Assembly: GCA_028717305.1 (NCBI GenBank)
Contig: JAQUOC010000004.1
Span: forward strand, 1 to 30,148
Direction: 5' to 3'
DNA from: Dehalococcoidales bacterium
GTDB lineage: Bacteria > Chloroflexota > Dehalococcoidia > Dehalococcoidales > UBA5760
DNA: 30,148 nt
In this document: positions 24,068-30,148 of the stretch, in pieces
How the letters are laid out: every line of letters starts with the position of its first letter
Position numbering within the stretch: position 1 is the stretch's first letter
Position numbers and translations under genes: made by a program
The notes under the pieces: model-generated
The model's input: the letters and a program-made list of their open reading frames with translations, nothing else
Told to the model about the DNA's origin: nothing
Databases searched by the model: none

Positions 24068-24226
24068 ATGAAGGGTAATGGCGATAAGACAAAAGAGCAA
24101 CTGATAAACGAATTAACCGCATCCGAAGCTAGGCGTAGGAATGCGGAAAAACGGATAGAACGCCTTAACGTCGTCCTTCGTGCTATTGGCAATGTCAACC
24201 GTATCCTTGACAAAGAAAAAGGCTAG
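24068..24226 (+). pseudogene. 52-codon N-terminal remnant of a sensor-kinase-like gene
   Basis: An ATG opens a 52-residue charged frame: KTKEQLINEL, then a coiled coil (about 8-33), then RLNVVLRAIGNVNRILDKEKG and a stop. Phrases of this kind (EQLINEL ... LRAIRNVNQLI ... KEKDRDRL) are the usual N-terminal linker before GAF/PAS domains in sensor histidine kinases of environmental Chloroflexota and Deltaproteobacteria. The frame stops exactly where a GAF domain would begin, and no such domain follows in any frame. It keeps a promoter but has only a weak ribosome site. It may be a dead fragment or, less likely, a short expressed peptide. Confidence 0.62.
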
Positions 24227-24301
24227 AGGAAATTCGTACGCCACTACGCTATCAATACCTCAGTTTCCTCGCCGAGAAAAATTCCCAAAGCGTTCAACCC
24301 T

Positions 24302-24535
24302 CTACTGTCTTCCCGGAAACTGGCGTTTCATTTTGTCTTGGAGAGCCTTTAACTCCTGTTGCTTTTGAAGATCCTCTTCGCTCATTGGTTCACAGGACGT
24401 GATCTTGCCATCATTAAGGATCAGCACGAAGAGTGCACGGCATTTCCAGCAGCGATACGGCCCCTCATAGGTAGACTCTACCAGGGACATACTCCCCTCA
24501 GTGTGACAAGAGGGGCATTGGATTTTCAAAAGCAT
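24302..24535 (-). CDS. Small zinc-ribbon protein
   Basis: A 77-residue protein with a single zinc ribbon (Cys7/Cys10 and Cys29/Cys32: CPSC ... CWKC) and a charged C-terminal helix (about 51-74). AGGGAG lies 6 bp before the ATG. The family is not one I can name; such proteins are often annotated as hypothetical or zinc-ribbon domain proteins. It is 40 bp downstream of the DUF3096 gene and shares its promoter. Confidence 0.75.
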   Translation of the reverse strand: MLLKIQCPSCHTEGSMSLVESTYEGPYRCWKCRALFVLILNDGKITSCEPMSEEDLQKQQELKALQDKMKRQFPGRQ

Positions 24536-24575
24536 ATTATTCTCCCTTCTTACTTACGCTTGCATCCAGGGCATA

Positions 24576-24731
24576 TTAGCAGCTCACAAAGAACATTATG
24601 CCAATTATTATCAGACCTATTCCAATGATATACGCGATGATTTGAGGGAATCTAATGATAAGAATACCGAGCACAATAGAAACTATGGCAACTGCAATAC
24701 TGGGTGCACCAAACATTGATAGCCCTGACAT
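24576..24731 (-). CDS. DUF3096-like small membrane protein
   Basis: A 51-residue, almost entirely hydrophobic protein: MSGLSMFGAPSIAVAIV, a first membrane segment (about 11-26), the turn RFPQ (27-30), and a second segment (about 31-49), ending SC. The two helices around a phenylalanine-proline turn match the DUF3096 pattern of tiny bacterial membrane proteins with no known role. AAGGAGG lies 9 bp before the ATG. It is first in a two-gene minus-strand operon with the zinc-ribbon gene and has a strong promoter. Confidence 0.78.
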   Translation of the reverse strand: MSGLSMFGAPSIAVAIVSIVLGILIIRFPQIIAYIIGIGLIIIGIMFFVSC

Positions 24732-24750
24732 ATCTTTATATCCTCCTTAC

Positions 24751-24795
24751 TGTGCTTATTAAGCACATAATATCTGCCCTAGTTATCTCTGTCAA
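24751..24795 (-). promoter_or_regulatory. Promoter and start-site palindrome of DUF3096/zinc-ribbon operon
   Basis: On the minus strand TTGACA (24790-24795), 17-bp spacer, TATTAT (24767-24772). Immediately downstream, TGTGCTT-ATT-AAGCACA (24751-24767 on the plus strand) is a 7-bp inverted repeat covering the expected start site. It could be an operator or, in RNA, a 5'-end hairpin. Confidence 0.82.
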
Positions 24796-24942
24796 CAGAT
24801 TTTTACGCCAGTATCCCGAAATACTAAGCACCGCTTCGGAATCAACACTGCTAAAAGTTCATGGATAAATCTTCACACCATACACGAACTGAGAGCATCA
24901 AATTGTATCGCATTATGGCATAGTGAAGCACAATTAAAAGTA

Positions 24943-25027
24943 AGGGCAGGTTGCCTGGGCCAGTATACTCCGCAGAAGGCGGTCGATAACCCTCTGCAAA
25001 GCAAACTAACCCAACGGCACCTGCCCT
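24943..25027 (+). repeat. Imperfect palindromic repeat, copy B
   Basis: An 85-bp element related to copy A at 23713-23798. The outer stem is perfect over 9 bp (AGGGCAGGT 24943-24951 with ACCTGCCCT 25019-25027) and continues, after a bulged T, through GCC/GGC. An inner hairpin GCAGA ... TCTGC with an internal GG/CC extension spans about 24972-24996. It lies about 90 bp upstream of the -10 box of the surface-protein gene, outside the predicted transcript if that promoter is the only one. Confidence 0.85.
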
Positions 25028-25041
25028 AATAATATTTTAGG

Positions 25042-25126
25042 CTGTCAGGGTATTGAAAATCAAGAGAGATTCCGGTTCATATACCGTAAATACCCCTCAT
25101 ATTCTCTTGACAGACCGTGCTATAAT
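25042..25126 (+). promoter_or_regulatory. Extended -10 promoter of the surface-protein gene with upstream inverted repeats
   Basis: TATAAT (25121-25126) is preceded by TG at the extended -10 position (25118-25119); no good -35 lies 17 bp away. CTGTCA-GGGTATT (25042-25054) is mirrored by AATACCC (25089-25095) and TGACAG (25108-25113), the latter just upstream of the -10, suggesting a regulator site. A start near 25133 would give a leader of about 205 nt. Confidence 0.6.
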
Positions 25127-25132
25127 CAAACT

Positions 25133-25337
25133 GAGTTATTCTGTGCCGGAGGTGGTGCCATAGAGAAAGCCTGGAGGGAGGCTTCTTTACCTTTTCCGAA
25201 GGGGGACGCTCCCGATGCCGGGAGCATAGCGAAAAACCGAAAAACATAACCTTTTCTCCACAGAGAAAAAGAGGTGTGTTTATATCTTTTTATGTGGAAA
25301 GAGGTAGTAATAAAACTTAAGGAGAAAATTTAGGTCG
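25133..25337 (+). promoter_or_regulatory. Long structured 5' leader of the surface-protein mRNA
   Basis: Three hairpins are visible: AAGCCT/AGGCTT (25167-25172 with 25179-25184, loop GGAGGG, extendable outward), GCTCCC/GGGAGC (25208-25213 with 25220-25225, loop GATGCC), and TTTTCTC/GAGAAAA (25252-25258 with 25263-25269). GGGAG at 25176-25180 could pair instead with CTCCC at 25209-25213, so the first two hairpins can be mutually exclusive. I do not recognise a known riboswitch class. The AAGGAG ribosome site (25319-25324) is 13 bp from the ATG, unusually far. Confidence 0.55.
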
Positions 25338-28300
25338 ATGAAAACTAAACTAATATCTAAGATACTTGGCGTGGGACTGGCCCTCGGTCTTACCTTTTCG
25401 CTTGGTGTCGCCTTCATTGCTGCTCCCGCGGTCCAGGCGGATGAGATGGAATGGGGCCCGGTCAACACGCCGAGCTGGGATGACTTGGTCATCCTGCCCA
25501 GCTCCGACATCCTCGACTACGCCGTCGGCGGCGATGAGGGGGAAATTATTTATGCTGTGCTTGAGCTGAACGCCGGCTGCACCGAGGTCGGGTATTATGT
25601 CGATCCTGATCCTGTGGGTTCAGCTCCTACACCTATACAAAGTGCGGAGTTACCTCTACCCCGTTGGAGCACCTGGGCCGTGGTCAAGTCGGATGACGGC
25701 GGCGTCACCTGGAGTGACATTACCGAGAACGTCGTCGATGCCAGCAGTCTCCCCTTCGGCCCAGAGTATATCGCCAGCCTGGAGTTAGTGTCAGTGGCTC
25801 CTGACAACGAGGACTGGATTGCTGTAGCCGGTTACACTTCATATATTACGGGTTACTCAGGTGTTAATCCGACTATGAATCATTACTGCGGCTTCCCGAC
25901 TGTACCGTTCGTGGTTGCCTCCGAGGACGGTGGTGATAACTTCACCTACGCCCACACGGTAATTGACGGCGGTGAGAACATGCTTACCATCGCTGACATG
26001 GCCGTCTCGCCCCAGGTAGGCGACATCTACAACATCGCCCTGGCCGGTACCGCCACTGTTGGTGGCGCTAACGTAAGCGCTGTGGACTACGTACCTACTG
26101 CCGCTGGTGTTTCAGCCGGCGCTATCTTCCGCCTCGAGGCGGGGACCTGGCTCACCGGCGGATGGGAGGACACCCGCTGCTACGACGGCTGGGACGGAAG
26201 TGAGGAGGACCCCTGTGACGTTGATACTTGGTCGATACACTCCACCGGCATCGTCGCCGTTGACTTCTCGCCCAACTTCGATATGGACGATACCATCATC
26301 GCCATAGGCGTGGGCGGACCGGTTGGTGACGACACATTCTACTACCACTACCCCTATCTGATTGAGGGTACCTGGGATGGCGGCGGCGCCTGGAACGCCG
26401 AGGCCGGCTTTAGTAGCGCCCCGGTCCAGATAACTGACGAGGGAACTGACCTGATTACCTTCTACGCCAGGTACATGATGGGATTCGCTCTGCCCGCCGA
26501 CTTCGACGGCCAGGACGGCAGCGCCAACAACGTCTATCTCTACGTCAATGCCCTGCATATGACCAGCGGTGAGATCGGCGGCTTCGTCTTCATCTCCAAG
26601 GACTGCGACGACCTCTCCATGCGCTGCGGCCCCTCGGGAGACCCACTGCTGGCCAGCATCGATATCCACGGTGACGCCGACACCTGCAAGGCGATGGTCG
26701 GCACCCTAGGCATGGATGCAGATATTGTGATAGGGATGCCGGGTATGGCAGTGTTAGAGTTTACCCTATCCTGTACTGAGGCCTGCTCCGGCGTGGCGGT
26801 CTACCACACCGTCGAGCTCGACGACTGCTGCCCCGAGTGGGAATGCGCCTGCAAGGACCCCTCGGGACCCGCTATGGCGGTAGTAGCCTACACCGAAGAC
26901 GGTGAGAAGGCCTTCGCCACCACCACCGGCAGCCAGACCTTCCTTTACGACAGCTTCGATGCCATGGGTGAGTTGAGTGAGTTTCTGGCGACCGATTTGT
27001 GGGGTTTCGGGGATTTAGATTTCCCTTATAATTGGTATCTAGATATAATACCAGGTAATGCCCTTGACGAGTCCGCCTTCTCGGTAAGCCTGGATGACGG
27101 CGTCTCCTTCAACCAGATCGGCCTGATCGATACCGATATCTATGGGCTCTCTGATGTTGCTGTCTGTCCTGATTGCAGTGTCATATATCTCTCTACGGCG
27201 AACAACGGTCACTTCCCTTGTATTGAAGGAGAAGGTTCAGAAGGTTCAGAAGGTTGGTTTGGCTGTGATTCTATCTGGAGAAGCTACGACAACGGCGATA
27301 CCTGGGAGCGTATTTACCACGGCGACTGGGTAGAGGAATACGAAGGAACTCCCAACATACTTCTTCGCCTTCCCTGCGATGATCTCGAGGACTGCTGCAC
27401 CATATACATGGGCGTCCAGAATACCCAGGACCTCTACTACAGCCGCGATTGCGGCCAGTGCTGGAACAAGGCGGTCAACCAGAAGCTGGTCATCCAGGAC
27501 TTCGCCGTCGAGACCGAAAACATTGTCTACATACTCGACGAGGACGGCTATGTATCAACATCCACCCAGTACGGCAGGCGTCCCTCCGACGGTGTCGATA
27601 CCGGGGTCGGCTCGGGCCACTCAATAACCTCCTGCTGTAAGCAAGGCTGGGTTGTCGTCGGCGGCGCCGGTGACGAGCCAGTAGGCTGGTCTGATGACAG
27701 CGGCGAGACGTGGAACCTGACCGAGGATCTTCCGGGCCAACCGGAATACACCGTGCACGTTGCCTGTGACCCAATCTGCGAAGGGACGATATACGCTGCA
27801 TTGAGTGGGCCTCTTATGGTTGGGCCATGTTCAGGGATTTATCGCTGGGTTATTGACGACAGCGATGACTGGACTAATATGAATGCCTTCAAGTATGGTT
27901 ACTACGGTATTGCCATGGGTAGGAGCGACGGCACACTATATGCTGTCTCGAATAACATCCACGTCGATCCTACGGAGGACCTATGTGACCGCTTCGTTGC
28001 ACCACCCCATGATCCTAACGGCTATGAAATCTATAGCGGCGTTGCCCGCAATCTTACTCCATGTGAGACCGACTGCTGCGGCGAAGAGGACTGGGATTAT
28101 CTAATCGCTGGAATTAGCGTGGATGACTATGTAGATTTCATACAGGAACCCAGCGCGCTCCGTATATGCGGCTGTACTTCTATGGATACAAACTCTATTC
28201 TATGGGCTATTGACTGGAGCTCATACGATGTTATCGATGAGGAACACGGCCTGCTCTGGAGCTACGAGGACTGCGCCGCCAAGCACGGCCCGGAACTGAC

Positions 28301-29084
28301 CTCCCCTGAGGACGGGGCAGTACTTGCCTGTGACGTCTGTGACAGCTGCTACAGCGCTGCCATGACCCTCAAGTGGGAGAGAATGTGCCTGGCCTGCAGC
28401 TACGACATCGAGATTATGGACGAGGACGGCAACGTTATCGTCGAGATAATCGATGAGGAGATTACCGGCGACCCGCCCACCTACTACTATGGTGATGATG
28501 AGGCATATGATTATGGTAGCCTCGAGTGCGGCCGCACCTACACCTGGCACGTTCGAGAGGCCAACACCGAGACCGACGAGTGCGTCCACAGCCCCTGGTC
28601 GGAGACCTGGAGCTTCACCGTTGAGGCCTCTTCGGCTAACGCGGTTCAGCTGATCGCCCCCGAGCAGGGCGCGATAGTTGCCCAGCGCACCGGAGTCGGC
28701 TTCTCCTGGAGCAGCGTCTACGACGCCACCACCTACAGCTTCGTCCTCTCCGAGAGCCCCGACCTCTCCGGCGCCCTGGCCAGTGCTGACGTCAACGGTA
28801 CCGCCTACTCCTACTCGGGTACCCTGGACTACGAGACCACCTACTACTGGCAGGTAACCGCCTGGAAGGACGGCACCATGCTCTCCCAGAGCGATGTCGG
28901 CACCTTCGCCATCGCGGCTAAAGAAATTGTTCCTGAGCCGGTACAGCCAACACCGCCACCCGAGGTCAACATACCTCCGGTCCAGCAGGTAACCCCGACC
29001 TGGATGTATGTTGTATTCGCGATCGGTATTGCCCTGATCGTGGTGGTCATTGTCCTGATTGTCCGGGGCAGGAGACCCTCCTAA
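25338..29084 (+). CDS. Secreted, membrane-anchored Asp-box/Fn3-like surface protein (S-layer candidate)
   Basis: A 1248-residue exported protein. A Sec signal peptide (1-34, cleavage likely after AVQA) precedes a very acidic, cysteine-containing ectodomain. Five Asp-box (BNR) motifs of the S-x-D-x-G-x-x-W type are visible: SDDGGVTW (118), SEDGGDNF (195), SYDNGDTW (649), SRDCGQCW (702), SDDSGETW (785), implying one or two beta-propellers. Two Fn3-like domains follow (about 985-1095 and 1102-1193), then a proline-rich linker and a C-terminal membrane helix (1222-1243) ending RGRRPS. Asp-box proteins of this build are reported as the abundant putative S-layer protein of Dehalococcoides; the same role is inferred here. 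Codon use alternates between GC-rich and AT-richer patches. It stands alone between its own promoter and a strong terminator. Confidence 0.88.
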   Translation: MKTKLISKILGVGLALGLTFSLGVAFIAAPAVQADEMEWGPVNTPSWDDLVILPSSDILDYAVGGDEGEIIYAVLELNAGCTEVGYYVDPDPVGSAPTPIQSAELPLPRWSTWAVVKSDDGGVTWSDITENVVDASSLPFGPEYIASLELVSVAPDNEDWIAVAGYTSYITGYSGVNPTMNHYCGFPTVPFVVASEDGGDNFTYAHTVIDGGENMLTIADMAVSPQVGDIYNIALAGTATVGGANVSAVDYVPTAAGVSAGAIFRLEAGTWLTGGWEDTRCYDGWDGSEEDPCDVDTWSIHSTGIVAVDFSPNFDMDDTIIAIGVGGPVGDDTFYYHYPYLIEGTWDGGGAWNAEAGFSSAPVQITDEGTDLITFYARYMMGFALPADFDGQDGSANNVYLYVNALHMTSGEIGGFVFISKDCDDLSMRCGPSGDPLLASIDIHGDADTCKAMVGTLGMDADIVIGMPGMAVLEFTLSCTEACSGVAVYHTVELDDCCPEWECACKDPSGPAMAVVAYTEDGEKAFATTTGSQTFLYDSFDAMGELSEFLATDLWGFGDLDFPYNWYLDIIPGNALDESAFSVSLDDGVSFNQIGLIDTDIYGLSDVAVCPDCSVIYLSTANNGHFPCIEGEGSEGSEGWFGCDSIWRSYDNGDTWERIYHGDWVEEYEGTPNILLRLPCDDLEDCCTIYMGVQNTQDLYYSRDCGQCWNKAVNQKLVIQDFAVETENIVYILDEDGYVSTSTQYGRRPSDGVDTGVGSGHSITSCCKQGWVVVGGAGDEPVGWSDDSGETWNLTEDLPGQPEYTVHVACDPICEGTIYAALSGPLMVGPCSGIYRWVIDDSDDWTNMNAFKYGYYGIAMGRSDGTLYAVSNNIHVDPTEDLCDRFVAPPHDPNGYEIYSGVARNLTPCETDCCGEEDWDYLIAGISVDDYVDFIQEPSALRICGCTSMDTNSILWAIDWSSYDVIDEEHGLLWSYEDCAAKHGPELTSPEDGAVLACDVCDSCYSAAMTLKWERMCLACSYDIEIMDEDGNVIVEIIDEEITGDPPTYYYGDDEAYDYGSLECGRTYTWHVREANTETDECVHSPWSETWSFTVEASSANAVQLIAPEQGAIVAQRTGVGFSWSSVYDATTYSFVLSESPDLSGALASADVNGTAYSYSGTLDYETTYYWQVTAWKDGTMLSQSDVGTFAIAAKEIVPEPVQPTPPPEVNIPPVQQVTPTWMYVVFAIGIALIVVVIVLIVRGRRPS

Positions 29085-29121
29085 ATCCTAAATCTTCCTG
29101 ATTCCGACTCTTAGAGACTGA

Positions 29122-29152
29122 AAGAGCCCCCCGAGAATCTCGGGGGGCTCTT
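29122..29152 (+). terminator. Strong terminator of the surface-protein gene
   Basis: AAGAGCCCCCCGAG (29122-29135), loop AAT, CTCGGGGGGCTCTT (29139-29152), followed by CTTTC. A 14-bp stem, 37 bp after the stop codon; the T-run is interrupted by one C. Confidence 0.92.
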
Positions 29153-29255
29153 CTTTCATACATGACGGCTTAGATAATTAATATCGGGGACTTATTGACT
29201 GGAAAGGCAACTCAAGGGAGAACTAACTGTGTGGCCTTTAGCGACAAAGCCTAAA

Positions 29256-29328
29256 TGAGCCGCACAGGAATCGAACCTGTAACCTGCTGATTAAGAGTCA
29301 GCTGCTCTGCCAGTTGAGCTAGCGGCCC
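29256..29328 (-). tRNA. tRNA-Lys (anticodon CUU)
   Basis: On the minus strand a 73-nt cloverleaf: acceptor GGGCCGC/GCGGCTC with one G-T pair, D arm GCTC...GAGC, anticodon stem GCTGA/TCAGC with loop CTCTTAA giving CTT at positions 34-36, T arm ACAGG-TTCGATT-CCTGT, discriminator A. The 3' CCA is not encoded. No other tRNA is adjacent. Confidence 0.96.
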
Positions 29329-29345
29329 ATACCACATACTATGGG

Positions 29346-29374
29346 AGTTTAGCAAACATTGGGTCTTAGTGCAA
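29346..29374 (-). promoter_or_regulatory. Promoter of tRNA-Lys
   Basis: On the minus strand TTGCAC (29369-29374), 17-bp spacer, TAAACT (29346-29351), about 10 bp before the likely start and 18 bp before the mature 5' end. Confidence 0.7.
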
Positions 29375-29399
29375 ATTTTCATATAGTCCGATATACGGA

Positions 29400-29428
29400 T
29401 TGACAAAAAAGCTGTCTTTTTGTACCAT
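29400..29428 (+). promoter_or_regulatory. Promoter of the 116-residue gene, with inverted repeat in the spacer
   Basis: TTGACA (29400-29405), 17-bp spacer, TACCAT (29423-29428). The spacer carries ACAAAAA (29403-29409) and TTTTTGT (29417-29423), a 7-bp inverted repeat that overlaps both boxes. It may be an operator or simply intrinsically bent DNA. Confidence 0.62.
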
Positions 29429-29459
29429 AATATAGGTGGATTGCTGACGTGGAGAGATT

Positions 29460-29810
29460 ATGGGCGAACTGGTTGTCTACAGTCTGAAGGTCAATAAAGA
29501 ACGGCTTGAGCTCGCCAAAAAGTTCCTTTTCCGAGAGGGAGAGCAGCTTCAGGACAGCCTGCGGGACTTCATTGATGTTGCTGCTGATTGTGAGCAGTGC
29601 CTGGAGCTCCATGAGGAAGACGCCTCAATCGGAGAGCTCCAGAGCGCTTTCACCACCCTGCTCGCCAGGTGCAAAGATTCATGGCACCTGAACAGCATCC
29701 TGCAGGAATCAGTGATGCAGATAGCCAAGCTGAGCAAGGTTCCTCTGGACTTTATCACCAACGTGCTCCTTGAGGCACAGCGGGTCAAGCCGGCAGCACG
29801 TCGGATGTAG
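29460..29810 (+). CDS. Uncharacterised 116-residue helical protein
   Basis: I do not recognise this family. The protein is predicted all-helical, begins with a short strand-like MGELVVYSLKV, has an amphipathic charged first half, a Cys44-x-x-Cys47 pair (DCEQC) and Cys71, and a basic end (QRVKPAARRM). No signal peptide or membrane segment is seen. GGAGAG lies 5 bp before the ATG, and a plausible promoter stands upstream, so it is likely expressed. It lies between a divergent tRNA-Lys and aspS. The upstream region of aspS is separate, so a functional link with translation is only positional. Confidence 0.72.
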   Translation: MGELVVYSLKVNKERLELAKKFLFREGEQLQDSLRDFIDVAADCEQCLELHEEDASIGELQSAFTTLLARCKDSWHLNSILQESVMQIAKLSKVPLDFITNVLLEAQRVKPAARRM

Positions 29811-29927
29811 AGCGGACCAGCGAGTGTCCTCTCTACCGCTTCTTCCCTAACTGTTGCGTCGTAATTTTCAGGCATTTCCTTTTGCCCTGTCATCACCTTT
29901 ATTAAACTACCGGATCGGCACGCGTGT

Positions 29928-29957
29928 TTGAAGAGCGCCACGGTTATGAGATATAAT
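29928..29957 (+). promoter_or_regulatory. Promoter of aspS
   Basis: TTGAAG (29928-29933), 18-bp spacer, TATAAT (29952-29957). Start near 29964, leaving a leader of about 26 nt before the TTG at 29990. Confidence 0.72.
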
Positions 29958-29989
29958 CAGCGAGGTAAATATTTGGGTAGAGAGCCGCT

Positions 29990-30148
29990 TTGTTAAAAAC
30001 TCACAGCTGTGGAGAACTAAACAAGCAACATATTGGCAGTGAGGTAACCCTGGCCCGTTGGGTTGACCGGCGCCGGGACCATGGCGGGCTGATATTCATC
30101 GACCTACGTGATAGAGAGGGTATTACCCAGATAGCCTTCAATCCGGAG
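29990..30148 (+). CDS. aspS: Aspartyl-tRNA synthetase, N-terminal part (runs off window)
   Basis: The first 53 codons of aspS are present. They encode the OB-fold anticodon-binding domain: THSCGELNKQHIGSEVTLA, then the strongly conserved RWVDRRRDHGGLIFIDLRD and EGITQIAFNPE. The start must be TTG 29990, because an in-frame TAG lies four codons upstream and no ATG or GTG intervenes; the ribosome site (AGAGAG, 7 bp upstream) is modest. Whether it is the Asp-specific or Asp/Asn-nondiscriminating form cannot be told from this part. Confidence 0.94.
   Translation, partial: MLKTHSCGELNKQHIGSEVTLARWVDRRRDHGGLIFIDLRDREGITQIAFNPE

Larger units (their letters stand above)
24732..25337. other. 606-bp gene-free region before the surface-protein gene
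   Basis: It contains, left to right: the minus-strand promoter and palindrome of the DUF3096 operon (24751-24795); about 145 bp (24796-24942) where nothing was recognised; repeat copy B (24943-25027); an inverted repeat and an extended -10 promoter (25042-25126); and a long structured leader (from about 25133) of the surface-protein gene. Each part is listed separately. Confidence 0.7.

Noticed and set aside
23713..25027. Repeat copies A and B as a minimal CRISPR array or as an insertion-sequence end pair.
   Set aside because: Only two diverged copies more than 1.1 kb apart in the same orientation, no regular spacers, no cas genes, and no transposase or target-site duplication between them.
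25107..25126. TTGACA followed by TATAAT upstream of the surface-protein gene as a classical promoter.
   Set aside because: The spacer is only 8 bp, too short for sigma-70. The -10 is kept as an extended -10 promoter, and TGACAG is treated as part of an inverted repeat.
26112..26669. 185-codon minus-strand frame inside the surface-protein gene.
   Set aside because: Produced by the strong GC-ending codon bias of the real gene; composition is valine/glycine-rich and repetitive.
29549..29941. 130-codon minus-strand frame overlapping the 116-residue gene and the aspS promoter region.
   Set aside because: It covers a plausible promoter on the other strand and has no ribosome site; the plus-strand gene has much better support.

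Overview
The window reads as a housekeeping stretch of a Chloroflexota genome, most likely class Dehalococcoidia. This rests on three things: the combination dnaJ-hspR-clpB, rpsO-pnp-dapB-asd-dapA and nusA-ylxR-infB-rbfA-truB; a phosphatidylinositol-type lipid cluster; and a secreted Asp-box (BNR) surface protein of the kind described as the putative S-layer protein of Dehalococcoides. The taxonomic call is inference from gene content; no rRNA is present. Start codons are often TTG or GTG (rpsO, pnp, asd, aspS, truB, rbfA, ino1), and promoters close to the sigma-70 consensus are easy to see.

Layout. 1-1730 (minus): heat-shock operon dnaJ, hspR, clpB (clpB runs off the left edge). 2088-2655 (plus): a double zinc-ribbon protein and rpsU, ending at a bidirectional terminator shared with lgt. 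2828-6348 (minus): lgt, an MrfA/YprA-like DEAH helicase and a DUF503 (YlxP-like) protein. 6677-11882 (plus): rpsO, pnp, then dapB-asd-dapA with start/stop overlaps (entry into the diaminopimelate/lysine pathway). 11967-21474 (minus): a long co-directional block read from nusA: nusA, ylxR, infB, rbfA, truB, a DUF5679 zinc ribbon, ino1, a PimA-like glycosyltransferase, a phosphatidylinositol-phosphate-synthase-like pgsA, and purA. The first five serve transcription and translation; ino1, the glycosyltransferase and pgsA form a coherent route to phosphatidylinositol and its mannosides. 21685-23641: a PfkB-family nucleoside/sugar kinase (minus, apparently leaderless) divergent from a short-chain dehydrogenase.

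23642-25337 is the most unusual region. It is gene-poor and holds two copies of an 85-86 bp imperfect palindrome about 1.2 kb apart, the 3' tail of a lost surface-protein paralogue abutting the first copy, a 52-codon remnant of a sensor-kinase-like gene that still has a promoter, a small minus-strand operon (DUF3096 membrane peptide plus zinc ribbon), and a long structured leader. This leads into a 1248-residue secreted, C-terminally anchored Asp-box/Fn3-like surface protein (25338-29084) whose codon use is patchy. The right end carries tRNA-Lys(CUU), an unrecognised 116-residue alpha-helical protein, and the first 53 codons of aspS.

No CRISPR array, complete transposase, phage gene or rRNA was seen. 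All coordinates, alignments and promoter spacings were read by eye; family assignments come from recognised motifs, not from a database search.
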